The notes: a model not told the origin generated them from the letters alone. DNA of 63,521 bases from an uncultured Eubacteriales bacterium (GCA_900313925.1 OMTF01000065.1:1-63521), one strand, 5' to 3'. Shown: positions 1-9,814, counted from the stretch's first letter. Program-made: numbers and translations.

Positions 1-56
1 GTATCTTCAGTCAGCGAGTCTGTGCCTGCGGAACGCGGGCATGGAAGCACGCGATT

Positions 57-248
57 TTAATCGTGTGAGGCTTCACTCGGGATAGACTCCATCGCCGGGG
101 AAAAATCCGGATGCTCCCGATGATAATAAAGCATAAGCTTTTCCTTAACCGAAAGAACCGGCCGGAGTTTCGGAGGAAGCCCCGTCTGCGGACGAAGCAG
201 AGCCACCTCAATCACGCCCGATTCCAGAAGCTCCATGAGCGGCTCCGA
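57..248 (-). pseudogene. C-terminal fragment of an unidentified protein, cut at an abrupt junction
   Basis: The minus strand reads as a plausible protein tail of about 63 residues ending in SIPSEASHD, with balanced composition (MELLESGVIEVALLRPQTGL and onwards). The opposite strand here is an implausible Lys/Arg-rich string. The tail runs right-to-left and begins where korB coding begins on the other strand, at a GAATTC site (247-252). I do not recognise the family. Either a real rearrangement fused two genes tail-on, or the join is a cloning or assembly artefact. Coding status is inferred from composition only. Confidence 0.4.
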
Positions 249-251
249 ATT

Positions 252-728
252 CTGCTCGTAAATTTCAACAACGCAAACTACGGCATGACCGGCGGCCAGC
301 ACTCCCCTACTACGCCGGAAGGTGCTTTCACCAAAACCTCCGTATACGGAAATATTGAACCCCAGTTTGATATCTGCAGCCTTGCTGCGAGCGCCGGGGC
401 AACCTATGTAGCCCGTTCCACCACCTACCATACGCAGCAGCTGACCGCATTCATCACCCGCGCACTGCTGCATAAGGGCTTTGCTCTTGTGGAGGCGGAA
501 TGCGACTGCATCTCGCTGTACGGGCGCCTGAACAAATGCGGCAGTCCGACCGATATGCTCCTCCGGTGGAAGGAGATCTGCGTTCCCGTGGAAAAGGCCC
601 GTGCCATGACGGAAGAGCAGCTGAAAGGCAAGCTTATCACGGGCGAATTCGTGAATCGCCCCGATCGCCCGGAATATACGGAACAATACCGGAAAATAAT
701 TGAAAAAGCGCAGGGAGGGAATCCATAA
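252..728 (+). CDS. korB: 2-oxoacid:ferredoxin oxidoreductase beta subunit (KorB-like), 5'-truncated
   Basis: This is the C-terminal part of the thiamine-diphosphate-binding beta subunit of a 2-oxoglutarate-type ferredoxin oxidoreductase, which oxidatively decarboxylates a 2-oxoacid to acyl-CoA and reduces ferredoxin. Homology starts at LLVNFNNANYGMTGGQHSPT, the ThDP/Mg segment, and runs through the KorB tail to the stop. The reading frame stays open upstream to 111, but those residues (RKNRPEFRRKPRLRTKQ) are not KorB-like. The expected GDGD motif region is absent, so the gene is broken at about 250. The stop overlaps the korC start (TAATG), so the two subunits are translationally coupled. Confidence 0.85.
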   Translation: MLVNFNNANYGMTGGQHSPTTPEGAFTKTSVYGNIEPQFDICSLAASAGATYVARSTTYHTQQLTAFITRALLHKGFALVEAECDCISLYGRLNKCGSPTDMLLRWKEICVPVEKARAMTEEQLKGKLITGEFVNRPDRPEYTEQYRKIIEKAQGGNP

Positions 729-1285
729 TGCTTCATTACGAATATCGATTCTCGGGGTCCGGCGGGCAGGGATTGATGCTGCTTGGAGATATTATGGCGC
801 AAGCGGCCGGCTGCCTGGAAGGAAAACAGATTCTTCTTACGAAATCCTACGGTCCGGAAGCCCGAGGCGGGGCCTGCCGCAGTGAAATGATCCTCTCCGA
901 CGAGCCCATCAATTACCCCGCTGTCACGTCCCCCGATCTGATGCTTGCCATGAGTCAGAAAGCCTGCGATTCCTATCGGGGCGATCTGCATGAAGGAAGA
1001 ATTCTTCTGCTGGATGAGGAACTTGTCCATTCGGTGCCGGAGCTTGCGGGCGTTCGCATCGTACGAATTCCTCTCACCCGTCTTGCTGTTCTTTCGACGG
1101 GAAAGTCCGTCGCGGCAAATGTCACCGCGCTGGGTGCCATCGCCGGACTTTGCCGGTGCGTAAAGCCGGAGTCCGTGCTGAAAGCCGTGCAGGACCGGTT
1201 TGCGCCGAAATTCCGTGAGTCCAACGACCGTGCCTTTGCCGCCGGGCTCAAAGCGGCAAGAGACGCTTTCGGCGTAAATAAATAA
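728..1285 (+). CDS. korC: 2-oxoacid:acceptor oxidoreductase gamma subunit
   Basis: A protein of 185 residues, the normal length for the gamma subunit of 2-oxoacid:ferredoxin oxidoreductases. It begins with the family signature FSGSGGQGLMLLGDIMAQAA near residues 7-26 and has a KSYGPEARGGACRSE motif near 40-55, both typical of the CoA-binding gamma subunit. It overlaps the korB stop by one base and is followed by a hairpin that probably ends the operon. The alpha subunit is not in the window. Substrate preference (2-oxoglutarate or branched-chain 2-oxoacid) cannot be settled from this subunit alone. Confidence 0.9.
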   Translation: MLHYEYRFSGSGGQGLMLLGDIMAQAAGCLEGKQILLTKSYGPEARGGACRSEMILSDEPINYPAVTSPDLMLAMSQKACDSYRGDLHEGRILLLDEELVHSVPELAGVRIVRIPLTRLAVLSTGKSVAANVTALGAIAGLCRCVKPESVLKAVQDRFAPKFRESNDRAFAAGLKAARDAFGVNK

Positions 1286-1298
1286 GGAAAAGGAAGAA

Positions 1299-1336
1299 GA
1301 AAGCACCCCAGGTTTCCTATCCCCCGGGGTGCTTTC
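1299..1336 (+). terminator. Intrinsic terminator-like hairpin after korC
   Basis: GAAAGCACCCC pairs with GGGGTGCTTTC across a loop of about 14 nt. It lies between korC and the oppositely oriented tRNA-Thr, so it could serve either direction. The T tract is short. Confidence 0.6.
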
Positions 1337-1338
1337 TA

Positions 1339-1414
1339 TGGAGCTGGCAAAGTGACTCGAACACTCGACCTGCTGATTACGAATCAGCTGCTCTACCGAC
1401 TGAGCTATGCCAGC
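1339..1414 (-). tRNA. tRNA-Thr (anticodon CGT)
   Basis: The minus strand folds as a complete tRNA. The acceptor GCTGGCA pairs with TGCCAGC, the D arm is TAGCTCAGTCGGTAGAGCA, the anticodon arm CTGATTCGTAATCAG shows CGT, the T arm is GAGTGTTCGAGTCACT-like, and the 3' CCA is encoded. CGT reads the Thr codon ACG. It is about 73 nt plus CCA. Confidence 0.95.
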
Positions 1415-1434
1415 AATTTCTGCCGTGCCCGAAC

Positions 1435-1463
1435 ATTCTACCACAGCCGTATTTTTCCGTCAA
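1435..1463 (-). promoter_or_regulatory. Sigma-A-type promoter for tRNA-Thr
   Basis: On the minus strand TTGACG and TAGAAT are separated by exactly 17 nt, 21 nt upstream of the mature tRNA 5' end. Position and orientation fit a tRNA promoter. Confidence 0.7.
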
Positions 1464-2087
1464 TGCCTGAAAATTCATTATTTTTGATTACTAAATGTAA
1501 TATTTTGTGTTCTGCTTTGTTGCCGCTTCCGATTTTCAAAGGCAATTCAATTTTTATTCACATTTTATCCTTTCTGAGAGGCAACTTTACATTTCCTTTG
1601 CATTATTTTCACCACGTTTTGCTTCACATAATGCAGTTTAATAATTATTCATCAAATAGTTATCAACATTTTCAACAGGTTTGTCAACAATTTTTTGCTT
1701 TTTACCCTCTTCCTATCTGCATATTTTTTTCCAATTCTCCTTGTGAACGGTTATTCGTAACAAAATGGAAAAATTTTTTTGTTTACATAATATAAAAACA
1801 ATTCTTTTCCCTTCCTGCATGACACCGGAGCACCCGGTTCATCGTTTTTCTCTCTTCTCCGGGGAGGCGGGCCGCGAAGCTGTCTGCAGGGAGCGGCAAC
1901 GGAGAAAGGGCGGCGCCGGATGCAAAACGGATGCCCCCTGTAAAAACCAGGAAGGCATCCGTACGTTATGCTTCATAGCCAATTCTATACTCCGCGTCAG
2001 GGGACATTGGAAATGTATTCCGCTTCACAGATGAAAGCATGCACGCCCCGGAGAACCGCTCCGCGGCCTGTTCCCCGCCGCAGGCGA
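1464..2087. other. Gene-free spacer: AT-rich block with DnaA-box-like 9-mers
   Basis: From about 1464 to 1800 the sequence is markedly AT-rich compared with the surrounding DNA and contains no convincing ORF. Three same-strand 9-mers stand close together: TTATCAACA (1660-1668), TTTTCAACA (1669-1677) and TTGTCAACA (1681-1689), resembling the DnaA box TTATCCACA with one or two mismatches each. Read on the minus strand the same block offers TTGACA-17-GATAAC. From 1800 to 2087 the composition returns to normal and holds the tsaD terminator. Confidence 0.5.
1923..1961 (-). terminator. Intrinsic terminator downstream of tsaD
   Basis: On the minus strand CGGATGCC...GGCATCCG forms a stem with an inner CCTGG/CAGG extension, followed by TTTTGC. 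It lies about 130 nt past the tsaD stop and would end the uvrB-polA-rimI-tsaD run. Confidence 0.7.
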
Positions 2088-3125
2088 TTACGGATTTTTC
2101 ACCGACGCGGGCGGATAATCCTCTGATACGTCCAACGTCGCATATGCGTTCAGCGTTTCATCCGCCGTATGCCCTGCCAGGAATTCGTAATACCCCTGGG
2201 AGCCGATCATTGCGCCGTTATCTCCGCAGAGCCGAAGCGGAGGAATGTAAAGCTTCTTTCCTTCCGCCTGCACGGCCCGCTGAAAGTCCGATCGAATGGT
2301 CGTATTCGCCGCGACTCCGCCGGCAACGACAATTTGATTGTAGCCGGTTTCCCGGGCCGCCGCGATGGTCGGAGGAACGAGAGAATCGCTTACCGTCCGG
2401 GTAAACGAGGCGGCGATGGACGGCTTATCCAGGGCATGCCCCAGCTGCTGCTCGTGATGCACCAGGTTCACGACCGCGGTTTTCAGCCCCGAAAAGCTGA
2501 ATTCGTACGGTTCCCCGTGAACCTGCGCCAGAGGAAACGGATACTTGTGCTCATCCCCCGTCCGGGCCAATTCCTGCAGCGGCTTGCCCCCGGGATACGG
2601 AAGTCCCAGAACCCGGGCTGTTTTGTCAAAGCATTCCCCCGCTGCATCGTCTCTGGTTGCGCCCATAATGTGTATATCCGTGTAATCCCGCACATCTGCA
2701 AGAAGCGTGTTTCCGCCGGAAATCGCAAGGCAGAGAAACGGCGGTTTCAGCTCCGGGTATGCAAGGTAATTTGCCGCAATATGACCCCGGATGTGATGCA
2801 CCGGGATCAGCGGAATCTGCAGCGCAAGAGCGCATGCCTTCGCGAAATTTACCCCGACCAGCAGAGCTCCGATCAGCCCCGGCGCATAGGTCACCGCTAC
2901 CGCATCGAGTTCCTCTCTCGCCACATGGGCTTCATCCAGAGCCCGCTGTGCAAGCTGCGCAATGACTTCAATATGTCCCCGTGCCGCTATTTCCGGTACG
3001 ACGCCGCCATAGACAGCATGCAGGTCCGCCTGCGAAAAGACCTGGTCTGTCAGTACCTTTCTTCCGTCCTCCACGACGGCAACCGCGGTTTCATCGCAGG
3101 AGGATTCAATCGCCAAGATCTTCAA
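2088..3125 (-). CDS. tsaD: tRNA threonylcarbamoyladenosine synthase subunit TsaD
   Basis: TsaD transfers the threonylcarbamoyl group from TC-AMP to A37 of ANN-decoding tRNAs, acting with TsaB and TsaE. The protein is 345 residues, standard for the family. It starts MKILAIESSCDETA, carries the metal-binding HHIRGH motif at about 110-115, and has the ASKH-fold glycine-rich segments (AISGGNT, VAGGVAANT). It sits 13 nt after rimI; rimI-tsaD neighbourhood is very common in Bacillota. tsaB and tsaE are not in the window. Confidence 0.97.
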   Translation of the reverse strand: MKILAIESSCDETAVAVVEDGRKVLTDQVFSQADLHAVYGGVVPEIAARGHIEVIAQLAQRALDEAHVAREELDAVAVTYAPGLIGALLVGVNFAKACALALQIPLIPVHHIRGHIAANYLAYPELKPPFLCLAISGGNTLLADVRDYTDIHIMGATRDDAAGECFDKTARVLGLPYPGGKPLQELARTGDEHKYPFPLAQVHGEPYEFSFSGLKTAVVNLVHHEQQLGHALDKPSIAASFTRTVSDSLVPPTIAAARETGYNQIVVAGGVAANTTIRSDFQRAVQAEGKKLYIPPLRLCGDNGAMIGSQGYYEFLAGHTADETLNAYATLDVSEDYPPASVKNP

Positions 3126-3138
3126 AGTGTTCCCTCTT

Positions 3139-3603
3139 CTATAAGAATAATGTCATCAGTATAGCATCTTCCCTGGGTCTTGCATAGTAATGCTGCCGCA
3201 CCCCGACGACCTCAAAGCCAAGCTTTCGGTAGAGTGCCTGCGCCGGAAGATTGGAGCGCCGGACTTCCAGAGTAAGGAAGGAAAGCTTTTCCTCCCTCGC
3301 ATAATCGATGAGATAGCGCAGCAGTGCTTCGCCCCAGCCTTTCCGCCTCCAGGCGGGAAGCACGGCAATATTGGCGATATATCCCTCATCGGCCGCCTGC
3401 TGCAGCCCGGCGTAGCCAACCACCGTGCCGTCAAGGACGGTAACAAACGCCTTGAGATAGCCTGTCTGCATATATCTCCGCAGCGCCCCCTCCGTCAGCG
3501 GCGTGGAAAAGCACGCCAGCTCCACGGCAGCCATTCCTCCTGCGTCCTCCGCCCGAGCCGGACGAATCCCGCGATCAATGCGCATCGGCCCAGCATTCTG
3601 CAT
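3139..3603 (-). CDS. rimI: Ribosomal protein S18-alanine N-acetyltransferase RimI
   Basis: A GNAT-family acetyltransferase of 154 residues that would acetylate the N-terminal alanine of ribosomal protein S18. The acetyl-CoA loop is visible as LPAWRRKGWGEALL (Q/RxxGxG/A type) and the C-terminal half has the usual LEVRRSNLPAQALYRKLGF segment. The start at 3603 has GGAGA about 8 nt upstream and overlaps the polA 3' end by 29 nt; an alternative ATG at 3585 overlaps it by 11 nt. The S18 gene itself is at 16.4 kb in this window. Confidence 0.9.
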   Translation of the reverse strand: MQNAGPMRIDRGIRPARAEDAGGMAAVELACFSTPLTEGALRRYMQTGYLKAFVTVLDGTVVGYAGLQQAADEGYIANIAVLPAWRRKGWGEALLRYLIDYAREEKLSFLTLEVRRSNLPAQALYRKLGFEVVGVRQHYYARPREDAILMTLFL

Positions 3604-6133
3604 AATTTGTCTCCACGATCAGCGGTACGGAAAGATATACCACGTTTTCCATCTCTTCCTTCAGAAGCTTCATAACTTCCTGCGCGTGCTCCCGGTCGCA
3701 CTCAATGATCAGCTCATCGTGTACCTGCAGCAGAAGTTTTGCTTCCGGCACCTGTGCGCGGAGCCGGCGGTCAATATTCACCATGGCAAGTTTGATAATA
3801 TCCGCCGCCGTTCCCTGAATCGGCATGTTCAGAGCTACGCGCTCCCCGAAGCCGCGGGTAGCGGAATTGGAGGACTTCAGCTCCGGCAGGGAACGCCGGC
3901 GGCCGAAGAGCGTCTCGACATACTGCTTCTCCCTTGCGCTTTCCACAATTTCCTTCATATAGCTTCGTACGCCGCTGTATCGGCGATAATAGGCGTCCAT
4001 ATAGGATTTCGCCTCCGCCGTGGATACGCCGATGTCGTTTCCCAGCGCCCAGGCGGAAATCCCATAGACAATTCCGAAGTTGACCGCTTTGGCACGGCTT
4101 CGCATCTGGGGCGTAACCTGCTCCAGCGGAACGCCGAATACCTGGGATGCCGTCACGGTATGGAAGTCCATGCCGCTGCGGAAGGCTTCCCGCATAGCCT
4201 CATCCCCGGATATGTGCGCAAGGATGCGAAGTTCAATCTGGCTGTAGTCCGCATCCACCAGAACCCTTCCCTCGGGGGCAACAAACATACGGCGGATTTC
4301 ACTGCCCAGTTCCCTGCGTATCGGGATGTTCTGCAGGTTCGGCTCGGTCGAAGAAAGCCGCCCGGTCGCCGTAACCGTCATGCGGAAGTTTGTGTGCAGG
4401 CGCCCATCCGGAGAAAGCGCACGCAGCAGTCCGTCGGCATACGTAGATTTCAGTTTCGCGTACATCCGGTAATCCAGCACGTCCTGCACAATGGGATACT
4501 GTCCGCGCAGCTTCTCCAGAACCTCCGCGTTGGTGCTCCAGCCGGTTTTTGTCTTTTTTCCGGAAGGAATTTTCAGGTCTTCAAACAGGACCTGCCCAAG
4601 CTGCTTCGGGGAGTTGATGTTGAATTCCTGCCCGGCCTTGTCATAAATTTCCTTCTGCAGACGGGCGATGTTTTCTGTCAGCCCCGCGCCGTATGTTTCC
4701 AGCGCGTTCCTGTCTATGCAGAAGCCCGCCTGCTCCATGCGCGCCAGAACCGTGCAGAGCGGGAGCTCGATTTCGTAGTAGAGCTTCCGCATCTGCTCCG
4801 CCAGGATCTTTTCCTTCTGCTTCGGATACACCCGGTACAGCGTCTCGGCCGCTCCCATTTCTCTCTGAAAATATTTTAGGCAAAGAATTTTCGGCGCGTA
4901 GTCGGAGGCGGTAGCGTCCAGGAGATACTCCGCAAGCGCCGTATCGAAGATAAAGCCATTCGCCGGATACCCCGCTTCGGCAAGACTTCGGATAAGATCC
5001 TTCAAATCGGAAGTCACCTTCGGGATCGCCTCGGAGAGAAGCGTCCGCAGAAACTCCGCGTAGACTTCCCCGCCAAGCGTTTCCTCCCGAGCCTCGTACA
5101 CCGACTCGCCGTCGCAGATCGAAACCGATTTGAGATCCTCCGAGAATACGGTCGCAATATATTCGGTCTTGGAAATCCGTTTCCGGAAACTTTCCAGTTC
5201 CTTTTTTCCCAGTTCCCTCTCCGGCAGTTCCTCCTGCACCGGCGTCTCCGGCTGCTGTGCCTGCCGGAGATTCCACTTATCCAAAAAACGAATGAAATTC
5301 ACCCGTACAAAAAGACGGTACAGCGTATCGTTCGGCTGCAGGCTCCATCGGTTTTCCTCGGGCGTAAAATCAATCGGAACATCCTTTACGATCGTTGCCA
5401 GCCGGTAGGAGGCGTAAGCGCTCTCCTTTCCTTCCGCCAGCTTCTGCCGGATGCGCGGCGTCGCCTCCACCGCATCCAGGTCCCGGTAGATGGCGTCAAT
5501 GGACAGATATTTCTGAATAAGCGACGTCGCTGTTTTTTCTCCGACTCCCGGAACGCCCGGGATGTTATCCGAAGGATCGCCCATCAGCGCCTTCAGATCA
5601 ATCAGGTGGATCGGGTCAAAGCCGTACTCTTCCCGGAACAGCGCCGGGGTATATTCCTTTTCCTCCGTTTTTCCCATCCTGGTCTTGACATGGAAAACGT
5701 GCGTCGTCTCCGTGACCAGCTGCAGAGAATCCTTGTCGCCTGAAACAATAAGGCAGTCCCAGCCTTCTTCCTCACAGCGACGGCCGGCCGTGCCCAGGAT
5801 ATCATCCGCCTCCCAGCCTGCTTTTTCATAGCATCGGATTCCCATCGCCTGCAGCACTTCCTTCAGGACGGGAATCTGCACGACCAAATCCTCCGGCATC
5901 GGTTTGCGCTTCCCTTTATATTCCGAATACATCCTGTGCCGGAAGGTCGGTGCGTGCACATCAAAGGCTACGCACAGCGCATCCGGCTGCTGATTTTCCA
6001 ACAGTTTTTGCAGAATGGCAAGGAAGCCGTATATGCCATTGGTCGGCGTTCCATCCGGCGCATTGAGCTGCCGGATTCCGTAGTAAGCCCGGTTAACGAT
6101 GCTGTTTCCATCCAGAATCATGAGTTTGCTCAT
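3575..6133 (-). CDS. polA: DNA polymerase I
   Basis: Family A polymerase of 852 residues, for gap filling and Okazaki fragment processing. The N-terminal 5'-3' nuclease domain (about 1-290) begins [19 protein letters not shown]. The central segment (about 300-450) lacks recognisable proofreading DxE residues, as in many Bacillota PolA proteins, so 3'-5' exonuclease activity is unlikely. The polymerase domain carries motif A ([18 protein letters not shown]) and motif C ([11 protein letters not shown]). The start overlaps the uvrB stop by 4 nt (ATGA), indicating translational coupling in a repair operon. Confidence 0.98.
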   Translation of the reverse strand: MSKLMILDGNSIVNRAYYGIRQLNAPDGTPTNGIYGFLAILQKLLENQQPDALCVAFDVHAPTFRHRMYSEYKGKRKPMPEDLVVQIPVLKEVLQAMGIRCYEKAGWEADDILGTAGRRCEEEGWDCLIVSGDKDSLQLVTETTHVFHVKTRMGKTEEKEYTPALFREEYGFDPIHLIDLKALMGDPSDNIPGVPGVGEKTATSLIQKYLSIDAIYRDLDAVEATPRIRQKLAEGKESAYASYRLATIVKDVPIDFTPEENRWSLQPNDTLYRLFVRVNFIRFLDKWNLRQAQQPETPVQEELPERELGKKELESFRKRISKTEYIATVFSEDLKSVSICDGESVYEAREETLGGEVYAEFLRTLLSEAIPKVTSDLKDLIRSLAEAGYPANGFIFDTALAEYLLDATASDYAPKILCLKYFQREMGAAETLYRVYPKQKEKILAEQMRKLYYEIELPLCTVLARMEQAGFCIDRNALETYGAGLTENIARLQKEIYDKAGQEFNINSPKQLGQVLFEDLKIPSGKKTKTGWSTNAEVLEKLRGQYPIVQDVLDYRMYAKLKSTYADGLLRALSPDGRLHTNFRMTVTATGRLSSTEPNLQNIPIRRELGSEIRRMFVAPEGRVLVDADYSQIELRILAHISGDEAMREAFRSGMDFHTVTASQVFGVPLEQVTPQMRSRAKAVNFGIVYGISAWALGNDIGVSTAEAKSYMDAYYRRYSGVRSYMKEIVESAREKQYVETLFGRRRSLPELKSSNSATRGFGERVALNMPIQGTAADIIKLAMVNIDRRLRAQVPEAKLLLQVHDELIIECDREHAQEVMKLLKEEMENVVYLSVPLIVETNYAECWADAH

Positions 6134-8139
6134 CGTTTTTTCGTCCCTTCCCGTTCATCGTCGTTCCGCTGCCCCCGGAGCAGAATAATTTCATCACGCA
6201 GCTCGGCTGCGATTTCAAACTCCAGCATCCGGGCGGCCTCCTTCATCTTCCTTTCGAGCTCCGCGATAGTCGCTTCTCTCTCCCGGCGCGTCATACGCAC
6301 GCCGCCTTTTCCTTTCGCCGCCGATGTCTCCTGCGGCACCGCACTGGATATTTCCAGAAGCTCGCGCACGCTTTTCACGATTGTTTTCGGCGTGATGCCG
6401 TGCTCCTCATTATACGCCTGCTGGATACGGCGCCGGCGCGCGGTTTCGTCAATTGCCTGCCGCATGGAGGGCGTAATCGCATCGGCGTACATGATCACTG
6501 TCCCCTCCGCGTTGCGTGCAGCGCGGCCGATCGTCTGAACAAGGCTTGTTTCACTCCGCAGGAATCCTTCCTTGTCCGCATCCAGAATCGCCACCAGGCT
6601 GACTTCCGGCAGATCCAGCCCTTCCCGCAGCAGGTTTATCCCGACCAGGACATCAAATTCGCCCAGGCGCAGGTCCCGGATAATCTCCATCCTCTCCATC
6701 GTGTCGATGTCGTGGTGCATATAGCGGCATCGAATGCCTGCCTGCGTCAGATAGTCCGTAAGGTCCTCAGCCATTTTCTTGGTAAGCGTTGTCACAAGAA
6801 CCCGCTGATTTTTCTCCTCCCGCTTATGAATCTCCGCAACAAGATAATCAACCTGATTGGTGCTTTCTCGGACTTCGACCTTCGGGTCAAGAAGTCCCGT
6901 GGGGCGGATAATCTGCTCCACAATCTGTCCGGACCGGTTCTTCTCATATTCCCCCGGCGTTGCCGACACATAGACGACCTGATGGACGTGCTGCTGAAAC
7001 TCTTCAAACTTCAGCGGACGGTTGTCGTAGGCGGAGGGGAGTCGGAAGCCGTAATCCACCAGGCTCTTCTTCCGGGCATGGTCGCCGCGGTACATGGCCC
7101 GGACCTGCGGCAGCGTAACATGGCTCTCATCAATAAACAGGAGGAAATCCTCCGGCATGTAATCCAGGAGCGTCATCGGCGCCGACCCCGGCGCCCGCCC
7201 GGAGATAATCCGGGAATAGTTTTCAATGCCGGCACAGTAGCCAAGCTCCGCCATCATCTCAACGTCATAGTGGGTGCGCTGTTCAATGCGCTGTGCTTCC
7301 AGAAGCTTTCCGCGTTCCTGAAAGTACTGGATTCGCTGGGAAAGCTCAATTTCAATCTCCCGAATCGCACGATCCATTTTTTCCTTTGTTGTGACATAAT
7401 GGCTGGCGGGATAAATCGCCACATGGCTGAGATAGCGCAGCGTTTTGCCCGTAACCGCCTGAATTTCGCTTATGCGATCGACTTCGTCGCCGAAAAATTC
7501 CACCCGTACCGCCGTGTCCGTGGAATAGGCCGGGAAAATATCCAGGACGTCGCCCCGGACGCGGAACATGTTTCGCTCAAAAGCAATATCGTTTCGCTCG
7601 TAGCGGATCTCCACCAGCTTCCGCAGCACCTCGTCCATGCTTTTCGTCTGCCCCGGACGCAGGGAAATCACCATGGTGGCGTAATCCACCGGGTCGCCCA
7701 GGCCGTAGATGCAGCTTACGGAGGATACGACAATAACATCCCGGCGCTCATACAGGCTTGAGGTCGCGGAATGGCGCAGCCGGTCAATTTCCTCGTTGAT
7801 GGCACTGTCCTTTTCGATATAGGTGTCCGTATGCGGGATATAGGCTTCCGGCTGATAATAATCGTAATAGCTTACGAAATATTCCACCGCATTGTTCGGG
7901 AAAAATTCCTTGAACTCGCTGCAGAGCTGCGCAGCAAGCGTCTTGTTGTGCGCAAGCACCAGCGTCGGGCGCTGCACGCGCTCGATTACCTTCGCCATGG
8001 TATAGGTTTTGCCGGAGCCGGTCACGCCGACCAGCGTCTGCTCGCCGAGGCCCGCTTCAATCCCCCGCGTCAGCGCGTCAATCGCCTGCGGCTGATCCCC
8101 GGAAGGCTTATAATCGCTGATGACCTCAAATTTTCCCAT
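6130..8139 (-). CDS. uvrB: Excinuclease ABC subunit UvrB
   Basis: UvrB is the damage-verifying helicase-like subunit of nucleotide excision repair. At 669 residues it is full length. It has the Walker A motif TGSGKT near 40, the [12 protein letters not shown] beta-hairpin that inserts into DNA, the helicase motif HRxGRAAR-like QTIGRAARN, and a C-terminal UVR motif ([16 protein letters not shown]) that contacts UvrC or UvrA. It is first in a minus-strand run with polA, rimI and tsaD; uvrA is at 40-42.6 kb. It follows a terminator at 8156-8183. Confidence 0.98.
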   Translation of the reverse strand: MGKFEVISDYKPSGDQPQAIDALTRGIEAGLGEQTLVGVTGSGKTYTMAKVIERVQRPTLVLAHNKTLAAQLCSEFKEFFPNNAVEYFVSYYDYYQPEAYIPHTDTYIEKDSAINEEIDRLRHSATSSLYERRDVIVVSSVSCIYGLGDPVDYATMVISLRPGQTKSMDEVLRKLVEIRYERNDIAFERNMFRVRGDVLDIFPAYSTDTAVRVEFFGDEVDRISEIQAVTGKTLRYLSHVAIYPASHYVTTKEKMDRAIREIEIELSQRIQYFQERGKLLEAQRIEQRTHYDVEMMAELGYCAGIENYSRIISGRAPGSAPMTLLDYMPEDFLLFIDESHVTLPQVRAMYRGDHARKKSLVDYGFRLPSAYDNRPLKFEEFQQHVHQVVYVSATPGEYEKNRSGQIVEQIIRPTGLLDPKVEVRESTNQVDYLVAEIHKREEKNQRVLVTTLTKKMAEDLTDYLTQAGIRCRYMHHDIDTMERMEIIRDLRLGEFDVLVGINLLREGLDLPEVSLVAILDADKEGFLRSETSLVQTIGRAARNAEGTVIMYADAITPSMRQAIDETARRRRIQQAYNEEHGITPKTIVKSVRELLEISSAVPQETSAAKGKGGVRMTRREREATIAELERKMKEAARMLEFEIAAELRDEIILLRGQRNDDEREGTKKR

Positions 8140-8155
8140 TCCTGTCCCCCATCCG

Positions 8156-8183
8156 AAAAAGGGACAGCCCGCCGGCTGCCCCC
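8156..8183 (-). terminator. Intrinsic terminator after the FAD dehydrogenase gene
   Basis: On the minus strand a GGGGCAGCC...GGGCTGTCCC stem is followed by TTTTTC, directly past the stop at 8188. It separates the FAD protein from uvrB. Confidence 0.75.
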
Positions 8184-8187
8184 CGCT

Positions 8188-9585
8188 TTATCCTTCCTCT
8201 GCAAGCGTGCGCCCCATCAGCGTGCCCATAACCGAAGACATCATCAGTCCGCGGGTCCAGCCGGATGAGTCGCCCAGGCAGTGCAGGCCGCGGACGTTCG
8301 TATTGAAATTCGTATCCATGGTAATCTTATTGGAATAGAACTTCAATTCCGGGGAATACAGCAGCGTCTCCGAAGACGCGAATCCCGGCACGACCTGATC
8401 GACCGCCTGAATGAAGTTGATAATGTTAATCATCGCACGATACGGCATCGCCGCGGTAATGTCCCCGGCGACGGCGTCCGGAAGCGTCGGCCGAACATTG
8501 GAGAAATTCAGCTCGCGCTGCCACGTTCTCTTGCCGTCCAGAATATCTCCGAAGCGCTGCACCATAATGTGCCCGTCGCCCAGCATATTGGTAAGCTCGC
8601 CGACTTTCTGCGCCCAGGCGATCGGCTGGTTGAAGGGCACGGAGAAGTTGTGGGAGCAGAGAATCGCCACATTGGTGTTCTCCGACTTTTTGTCCTTGAA
8701 GGAGTGCCCGTTTACAACGGCAAGATTGTTGTCGTAATTTTCCTGCGCCACATAGCCGCCCGGGTTCTGACAGAAGGTCCGGACCTTGTTCTTGAAGGGA
8801 GCCGGATAGCCGATTAGCTTGGACTCATACAGTACGTCGTTGACATCCTCCATGACTTCATTGCGGACTTCCACGCGCACCCCGATATCCACCGTGCTGG
8901 CCTTATGCTCGATGCCGTGCTCCGTGCACAGGCTCTCCAGCCAGTCCGCGCCGCGCCGTCCGGTGGCGACGACCGTATGCTTTGCCCGCACCTCATGCTC
9001 CATGCCGTTTTCCATCAGGATGACGCCCTTGCAGACCCCGTCTTCGATGATAAGGTTTTTGCATTCCGTCTGAAACCGGATTTCCACGCCATGGTCTACA
9101 AGATACTTCTCAATGCCAAGGTAAATGTCATGCGCCCGTTCCGTTCCCATGTGCCGAATCGGGCAGTCGACCAGCTTCAGGCCGGCCTGGATTGCACGCA
9201 GGCGAATTGCCCTCGTCTTTTCCGGATCGCCGATGCCTTCGATCTTGGTATCCGCACCGAACTCCAGGTAGATCTGATCCACGTAGCTGATGGTATCCTG
9301 CACGGTCTTGCTTCCGATCAGCGTCGGCAGGTCGCCGCCGACTTCGTAGCTCAGGCTGAGCTTCCCGTCCGAGAACGCGCCGGCGCCGGAAAATCCGGTT
9401 GTGATATTGCAGTACGGCTTGCAGTTCATGCACTTGCCGGTGACTGCCTTCGGGCACCGCCGGTCTTCAACCGCCTTGCCCTTTTCTACGAGCAGGATCT
9501 TCTGACCGCTTCCGCGCCGGATCATCTCCACCGCTGTAAAAATTCCGGCCGGCCCCGCTCCGATGATTACTAAATCTGGATTCAT
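8188..9585 (-). CDS. FAD-dependent dehydrogenase (uncharacterised COG2509-like flavoprotein)
   Basis: A cytosolic flavoprotein of about 465 residues. The N-terminal dinucleotide-binding motif DLVIIGAGPAGIFTA and a later VVATGRRGADWL segment mark the FAD domain. A cysteine-containing segment (RRCPKAVTGKCMNCKPYC, about 45-65) followed by GFSGAGAFSDGKLSLS is characteristic of this family and may hold redox-active cysteines. The tail GLHCLGDSSGWTRGLMMSS closes the FAD site. The physiological substrate is unknown. I place the start at MNPDLVIIG; an ATG five codons upstream (9600) is possible. Confidence 0.85.
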   Translation of the reverse strand: MNPDLVIIGAGPAGIFTAVEMIRRGSGQKILLVEKGKAVEDRRCPKAVTGKCMNCKPYCNITTGFSGAGAFSDGKLSLSYEVGGDLPTLIGSKTVQDTISYVDQIYLEFGADTKIEGIGDPEKTRAIRLRAIQAGLKLVDCPIRHMGTERAHDIYLGIEKYLVDHGVEIRFQTECKNLIIEDGVCKGVILMENGMEHEVRAKHTVVATGRRGADWLESLCTEHGIEHKASTVDIGVRVEVRNEVMEDVNDVLYESKLIGYPAPFKNKVRTFCQNPGGYVAQENYDNNLAVVNGHSFKDKKSENTNVAILCSHNFSVPFNQPIAWAQKVGELTNMLGDGHIMVQRFGDILDGKRTWQRELNFSNVRPTLPDAVAGDITAAMPYRAMINIINFIQAVDQVVPGFASSETLLYSPELKFYSNKITMDTNFNTNVRGLHCLGDSSGWTRGLMMSSVMGTLMGRTLAEEG

Positions 9586-9650
9586 ATCTTCCGTAGGCAC
9601 TCCGCATTCGCAGCAGACAGCCTCCTCCTTCCTATGATTGGATCCTTACG

Positions 9651-9684
9651 CAAAAAAACGACCTGCTCCTGCAGCAAGTCGTCA
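9651..9684 (-). terminator. Intrinsic terminator after tRNA-Gly
   Basis: On the minus strand ACGACTTGCT-GCAG-GAGCAGGTCGT is followed by seven T residues, just downstream of the tRNA 3' end. Confidence 0.85.
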
Positions 9685-9691
9685 GGTTTCT

Positions 9692-9766
9692 GGAGCGGCC
9701 AACGAGGCTCGAACTCGCTACCTCCACCTTGGCAAGGTGGCGCTCTACCAGATGAGCTATGGCCGC
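9692..9766 (-). tRNA. tRNA-Gly (anticodon GCC)
   Basis: The minus strand reads GCGGCCATAGCTCATCTGG, then the anticodon stem CACCTTGCCAAGGTG with anticodon GCC, a T arm with GTTCGAGCC, and TGGCCGC-T-CCA. The acceptor stem pairs fully and CCA is encoded. Confidence 0.96.
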
Positions 9767-9785
9767 ATTTTTCTCAAGCCCGCTT

Positions 9786-9814
9786 AGTATAGCATAGGCG
9801 ACGGGGATTTGCAA
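9786..9814 (-). promoter_or_regulatory. Sigma-A-type promoter for tRNA-Gly
   Basis: On the minus strand TTGCAA-17-TATACT lies about 20 nt upstream of the tRNA 5' end. Confidence 0.75.

Noticed and set aside
111..251. N-terminal part of the korB frame as annotated by the open frame
   Set aside because: The Lys/Arg-rich residues do not resemble KorB; the opposite strand reads better as protein.
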